Source: AWTP1-13 sp035550075
Lineage (GTDB): Bacteria; Pseudomonadota; Alphaproteobacteria; Rhizobiales; Hyphomicrobiaceae
NCBI GenBank assembly: GCA_035550075.1
Contig: DASZQG010000223.1
Span: 1-64,000, forward strand
Length of the DNA: 64,000 bases
Reading direction: 5' to 3'
Of this stretch, positions 60,454 to 64,000 are shown piece by piece. Within the stretch, counting starts at the first letter, position 1. Each line of letters opens with the position of its first letter. Made by a program: the position numbers and the translations under genes. The notes under the pieces were generated by a model. It had not been told where the DNA came from. It did no database searches and saw nothing but the letters and a program-made list of their open reading frames with translations.

Positions 60454-61341
60454 TCATCGCTGACAGGCGGCACAGTAGAAGGTCGAACGGCCGCCCTGGG
60501 TCTTGCGGCGTACCGTGCCCCGGCACCCGCGTCTCGCGCAAGGCTTCCCTTCGCGGCCATAAACCGCGAAATCGTGCTGGAAATTGCCGACGTCGCCGTT
60601 GGTTTGCTGGTAATCCCGCAGGGTGGAACCGCCGGCGCGAATCGCGTCCGTCAGCACGCCCTTGATGGCCGCGACGAGATGGCCGGCCTTTGCAGTAGGC
60701 CGACCGGATTTCGTCGCCAGCCGGGCGGCCGGCGTCCACGGATCGAGCCCCGCGCGGAACAAGGCTTCGCATACGTAGATGTTGCCGAGCCCGGCAACGA
60801 TGCGCTGATCCATCAGAAACGCCTTGAGGTCTGCCTTGCGGCCCTGCGCCCGGCGCGCGAGGTAGTCGGAGGTCAGCTCCGGACCGAGGGGCTCAACGCC
60901 CAGGCCCTTGAAGAAGGGATCCTGCGCCAGCCCCTTCTCCGGAATGAGCGTCATGTAGCCGAAGCGGCGAGCGTCGTTGTAGGTGACGACGGCACCGCCC
61001 GAAATGGTGAAGATGAGGTGGTCGTGCTTGGCGTGCTGCCCGTGGTCGTGGGTGAATTCGCCGATCTGGCGCCTCTTGCCGCGGCGGGCCGGGCTGACGG
61101 TGAATCTGCCGGTCATGCCGAGGTGGATTGCCAGCACCTCGCCGCCGTCCAGATGAACGAGGATGTACTTCGCGCGGCGGTCGAGCCGCTTCACGCGCCG
61201 GCCTTCCAGGCGCTCGGCGAAATGCGGGGGCAGAGGAAAGCGCAGGGCGGGTCGCCGCTGCTCGACGCGCACGATCCGATGCCCGCTGAGCACCGGCGCC
61301 AGCCCCTGGCGCACCGTTTCAACCTCGGGAAGTTCCGGCAT
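60454..61341 (-). CDS. mutM: formamidopyrimidine-DNA glycosylase
   Basis: MutM removes 8-oxoguanine and other oxidised purines. The 295-residue enzyme starts MPELPEVETVRQGL with the catalytic Pro 2/Glu 3, has the beta-elimination Lys in RRAKYILVHLDGG, a helix-two-turn-helix (DQRIVAGLGNIYVCEALFRAGLDP), and a C-terminal zinc finger with Cys residues in CARRGCRG and YCAACQR. It is followed by enoyl-CoA hydratase and preceded 8 bases upstream by a heme-binding-like gene. Confidence 0.97.
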   Translation of the reverse strand: MPELPEVETVRQGLAPVLSGHRIVRVEQRRPALRFPLPPHFAERLEGRRVKRLDRRAKYILVHLDGGEVLAIHLGMTGRFTVSPARRGKRRQIGEFTHDHGQHAKHDHLIFTISGGAVVTYNDARRFGYMTLIPEKGLAQDPFFKGLGVEPLGPELTSDYLARRAQGRKADLKAFLMDQRIVAGLGNIYVCEALFRAGLDPWTPAARLATKSGRPTAKAGHLVAAIKGVLTDAIRAGGSTLRDYQQTNGDVGNFQHDFAVYGREGKPCARRGCRGTVRRKTQGGRSTFYCAACQR

Positions 61342-61348
61342 CCTCGAT

Positions 61349-61774
61349 TCAGGCTCCTGGATCGGCCTTGCAGCCAGCAGCCTCGATGCCGGCGATGGCC
61401 GCAGCCTCGTCGTTGTCGGAGGTGTCCCCCGAGATGCCGACGGCACCGAGCAGCGCACCGGAGGTGTCGTTGACGAGGACGCCACCGGGCACCGGGATCA
61501 GAAGTCCTCCGACGGCGTGGGTGACAGCGGCAATAAATTGGGGCTGCTGCTGGGACCGGTTGAACAGGGTCCGCGAGCCCAGGCCCATCGCCAGCGCCCC
61601 GTGCGCCTTGCCGATCGCGATCTCGCTGCGCTTGAGGCTGGTACCGTCCTCGGCCGCGAGCACCTTCAGCGCGCCACGGGCGTCAAGCACGGCCACGGCG
61701 AGCGGCTTGAAATTGCGCGCACGGCCGGCGGCGAGCGCGCCGGAAAGGATCTTCTGGGCGATTTCGAGCTTCAT
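61349..61774 (-). CDS. GlcG/HbpS family (DUF336) heme-binding-like protein
   Basis: The 141-residue protein matches the GlcG/HbpS fold: MKLEIAQKILSGALAAGRARNFKPLAVAVLDARGALKVLAAEDG, SEIAIGKAHGALAMGLGSR and IPVPGGVLVNDTSGALLGAVGISGDTSDNDEAAAIAGIEAAG. Members bind heme or cobalamin or act as small sensors; the role here is unknown. ATG 61774 has GGAAGG six bases upstream. It is divergent from an SDR gene. Confidence 0.88.
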   Translation of the reverse strand: MKLEIAQKILSGALAAGRARNFKPLAVAVLDARGALKVLAAEDGTSLKRSEIAIGKAHGALAMGLGSRTLFNRSQQQPQFIAAVTHAVGGLLIPVPGGVLVNDTSGALLGAVGISGDTSDNDEAAAIAGIEAAGCKADPGA

Positions 61775-61899
61775 GGTGTCCTTCCTTGCAGTATCCTGCA
61801 CGCGTGGGGCCTTGTTGTATCGCGGCCGGAGATTGACACGCAAACCGGCTGCTGCCGACTATGCCGATCGACGGAGCATACAAACACGGGACACACCGC

Positions 61900-62700
61900 A
61901 TGGACCTCGAACTCAAAGGCAAAGTTGCCATCATCACCGGCGGCAGCCGCGGCATCGGCAAGGCCATCGGCAAGGTGCTGGCCGGCGAAGGCGCCAACGT
62001 CGCCCTGGTGGCGCGCAGCAAGGAGGCGCTTGATGCCGCCGTGCAGGACGTCGCCGCGGCCGGCAGCGGGCAGGCCAAGGGCTTCGTGTGCGATACGACC
62101 GACGACGACGCCGTAAAGAAGATGGTCGCGGGTGTTGTGTCCGCCTTCGGCCGAGTCGACGTGCTGGTGAACTGCGCCGCCAAGCCGAGCGGCCAGGCGC
62201 GCCCGCCGCGGTACGACGAGATCACCAGCGAAGAGGTGTGGGATCATGTCAACACCAAGGTGGTCGGCTATCTGCGCACCGCGCGCGAGGTGGCCCCGCA
62301 CATGATCAAGCAGAAATCCGGCCGCATCATCAACGTCAGCGGCATGGGCGCGCATCATACCGGGACAACAATCGGCAGCATCCGCAACGTCGGTGTCGCC
62401 GCCCTCACCAAGAACCTCGCCGACGAGCTGGCGCCGCACGGCATCCAGGCGATCTGCATTCATCCCGGCCTGATCCGGACGGAGGCCACGCCCAGGGTGG
62501 TCGCTGCGCAAGCCAAGGCGCAGGGCATCAGCGAGTCGGATGTCGAGAAGCGGCTCGCCGGCCGCAACCTGATCAATCATCTGATCACGGCGGACGAGAT
62601 CGGCTACGTGGTCGCGTTCCTGGCGTCGCCCAAGGCAATTGCCATCAACGGCGATTCAATTTTTGCAGGCGGCGGCACGCCGGGCGTGATCTTTTACTGA
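61900..62700 (+). CDS. atypical SDR family protein lacking the catalytic Tyr/Lys
   Basis: The 266-residue protein has an intact cofactor motif TGGSRGIGKAIGKVLAGEG, an NNAG-equivalent NCAAKPSG, and NVSGMGAHH, but the helix that should carry Tyr-x3-Lys reads GSIRNVGVAALTKNLADEL. Aligned on AALTK, Gly replaces Tyr and Asn replaces Lys. The rest (HGIQAICIHPGLIRTEAT, NGDSIFAGGG) is typical. It may bind cofactor without classical reduction, or use other residues. ATG 61900 starts MDLELKGKVAIITGG. Confidence 0.85.
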   Translation: MDLELKGKVAIITGGSRGIGKAIGKVLAGEGANVALVARSKEALDAAVQDVAAAGSGQAKGFVCDTTDDDAVKKMVAGVVSAFGRVDVLVNCAAKPSGQARPPRYDEITSEEVWDHVNTKVVGYLRTAREVAPHMIKQKSGRIINVSGMGAHHTGTTIGSIRNVGVAALTKNLADELAPHGIQAICIHPGLIRTEATPRVVAAQAKAQGISESDVEKRLAGRNLINHLITADEIGYVVAFLASPKAIAINGDSIFAGGGTPGVIFY

Positions 62701-62804
62701 TCCGTGAGCGGTGAATTTCCCCGCACTGGGCGACGTGTTTGATTTCGTGCTGGTGAGTTCTTACCTGAAATGTAGGAGATCTGTAGCCGGAAGGACCCCG
62801 ATCC

Positions 62805-63188
62805 ATGCAAACACCGGTCGAGATACATTTTCATGGTATCGAAAAGAGCGATGCTCTTGAGCGGCGCGTGCGTGGAAAGGTGGAAAAGCTTGCCAAGCAT
62901 TTCGGGCGGATGACGCACTGCCGCGTTGTCGTCGACGCTCCGCATCGCGGCTCGCAGCGGCCCAAGGCCTGCCAGATCAAAATCGAGATCGGCATGCCCG
63001 GCCGGCGGCCGCTGGTGGTTCGTCACGAGCAGGAAGGCAGCCATGCCCGCGAGGAGCTGGCGATTGCGCTGAGAGATGCCTTCGAGGCCGCGGCGCGACG
63101 GCTTGACGGCGAAGCGACCCGAATCGGGCAGCGCTCCAAGATCGAACGCCGCCGGCGCAAGCCCGCCTCACCCAGCGACAACGTTTGA
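62805..63188 (+). CDS. ribosome hibernation factor family (HPF/RaiA-like) protein
   Basis: The 127-residue protein has the HPF/RaiA pattern: VEIHFHGIEKSDALERRVRGKVEKLAKHFGRMTHCRVVVDAPH, then IKIEIGMPGRRPLVV and REELAIALRDAFEAAARRLD, a beta-alpha-beta-beta-beta-alpha order. The tail is basic. It lacks the C-terminal dimerisation domain of long HPF, so it is a short variant and may bind ribosomes under stress. It is preceded by about 100 bases without a gene. Confidence 0.82.
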   Translation: MQTPVEIHFHGIEKSDALERRVRGKVEKLAKHFGRMTHCRVVVDAPHRGSQRPKACQIKIEIGMPGRRPLVVRHEQEGSHAREELAIALRDAFEAAARRLDGEATRIGQRSKIERRRRKPASPSDNV

Positions 63189-63200
63189 TCCCGGCAGGCC

Positions 63201-64000
63201 TCAGCCGCCCCGCCGGCCGCGCCCTGCATCAGACCGCCGCGGGCGCGGGAGGCTCACCAGGGGAGCCTCCGGCTCGGCGCGGGGCCAGGACATGTCGTCC
63301 GCGCGCCCGGGCTTCGGGCTCACGCGCTCGCCCTTGACGAGGACCTGGTAGTAGGGGGTTTGGCTTGTGGAGAGCCGCCTCGCGCCGCCGGGCGAGTTTC
63401 CCGTCGGCGACACGGAATTCAGCACCACCAGGCCGCCTCCGATATCCTCCGCCAACACGTCGCCCATCTGGGAGGGACGGTCGGGCGACTCCCGGCGCGT
63501 GATCAAGGCGATCACCGCCGCAGGAATGGCAGGGCGCAGGATGTCGATGGGGACGGCCTCCTCCCGCCCGTCGGGGCCGACGCTCTTCAGGACGATACGG
63601 CCATTGTCGGCCTTCTGCTCGCCATTTCCTTCGCCCGGCTTGCCGAGCGCGGTCTTGGCGACGCGGCGCGCGTCCTTGCTGGTTTTGTCATCGGTGCGCC
63701 GCACCTTGCTGGCGTTGATGCGCTGCTGCTCAGCCTCGTTGCCCGCTAGCGGAATGGCGCGCTCCTTGCGCGCCTGCGTCAGGTCGCGCTTGATCTCCTG
63801 CTCCACGAAATGCGCAAGCTTGCGATAGCCCGTCATGGTGAAGAGGATGCCGTCCGCATCGCGCAGCAGGCGCTGCTTGCCCGTGAGGTCCGGACCGTAG
63901 GCGCTGTAGCCGCCCGATTCGTCCGCGAAATTGGCCGTGATATCGATGTATTTGACGCCGTTCAGGTAGGCTTTCTCGCGCACGATATCGTTCATCATCT
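63201..64000 (-). CDS. DUF459 family SGNH-hydrolase-like protein, C-terminal part (cut by window edge)
   Basis: The N-terminus lies beyond base 64000. The visible part begins MMNDIVREKAYLNGVKYIDITANFADESGGYSAYGPDL and continues ADGILFTMTGYRKLAHFVEQEIKRDL; the Asp and following residues fit the end of a DUF459/SGNH domain, as in periplasmic proteins of Hyphomicrobiales. A basic, low-complexity tail of about 150 residues follows. It may act on cell-envelope polysaccharide, but the catalytic Ser is outside the window. Confidence 0.75.
   Translation of the reverse strand, partial: MMNDIVREKAYLNGVKYIDITANFADESGGYSAYGPDLTGKQRLLRDADGILFTMTGYRKLAHFVEQEIKRDLTQARKERAIPLAGNEAEQQRINASKVRRTDDKTSKDARRVAKTALGKPGEGNGEQKADNGRIVLKSVGPDGREEAVPIDILRPAIPAAVIALITRRESPDRPSQMGDVLAEDIGGGLVVLNSVSPTGNSPGGARRLSTSQTPYYQVLVKGERVSPKPGRADDMSWPRAEPEAPLVSLPRPRRSDAGRGRRGG

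Noticed and set aside
1..64000. Mobile elements, prophage, CRISPR arrays, toxin-antitoxin or defence islands
   Set aside because: No transposase, integrase, cas gene, regularly spaced repeat or flanking direct repeat was recognised; gene content is uniformly housekeeping or metabolic.

Overview
The window is about 62-65% GC by eye, gene-dense, and reads as core chromosome of an alphaproteobacterium, most likely in the order Hyphomicrobiales (Rhizobiales). The evidence is the set of lineage-typical genes: gcrA, the redox pair regB/regA (actS/actR) with mmcB, an alpha-type sspB, a circularly permuted two-piece tmRNA gene, the run thyA-folA-hflK-hflC-DUF2065-degP, and the block dnaA/rpsT/enoyl-CoA hydratase/mutM. 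I cannot name a genus. I see no insertion sequence, prophage, CRISPR array or rRNA operon. Both window edges cut genes: polA on the left and a DUF459 gene on the right.

Layout. 1-10.5 kb: polA (partial) and trmO, tRNA-Arg(CCG), a membrane-anchored DJ-1/PfpI protein divergent from a GlxA-type regulator, an FAD dehydrogenase, the translation group rplY-pth-ychF, then an SDR gene and sspB. 10.5-18.7 kb: the tmRNA gene ssrA directly upstream of sspB, a CPBP membrane protease, thyA-folA, the membrane quality-control genes hflK-hflC-DUF2065-degP, and psd-pssA for phosphatidylethanolamine synthesis. 18.7-28 kb: manC, a histidine kinase overlapping a HerA-like ATPase, a 1-Cys peroxiredoxin, a metallo-beta-lactamase/rhodanese fusion, a lone tungstate-binding protein (tupA), tRNA-Thr(CGT) and a Sel1-like membrane protein. 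28-36.5 kb: a YfgM-like protein, bamB and der; a PRC-barrel protein; argD-argF-hslO; gcrA. 37-45.4 kb: a Usp-like protein overlapping a LonB-type protease, mmcB, regA, regB, an ABC-2 exporter and a SCO copper protein. 45.5-51.3 kb: phaZ, a metallopeptidase, a class A penicillin-binding protein, a small membrane protein and an SMP-30 family protein. 51.3-64 kb: gyrB, recF, dnaN, dnaA, a rhodanese, rpsT, enoyl-CoA hydratase, mutM, a heme-binding-like protein, an atypical SDR, an HPF-family protein and the DUF459 gene.

The most interesting signals are small. An arginine-rich leader peptide (35684-35746) is followed by an intrinsic terminator (35631-35654) that ends 26 bases before argD, which looks like an arginine attenuator. 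A full CtrA consensus, TTAA-N7-TTAA, lies upstream of the penicillin-binding protein gene. Three GANTC methylation sites cluster in front of gcrA. ssrA sits beside the gene for the adaptor that recognises its tag. Two gene pairs deserve functional study: the histidine kinase with the HerA-like ATPase, and the Usp-like protein with the LonB-type protease. The SDR at 61900-62700 lacks the catalytic Tyr and Lys.

All calls come from reading the sequence; no database search was run. Start codons were chosen from ribosome-binding sites and family N-termini, and uncertain ones are flagged.
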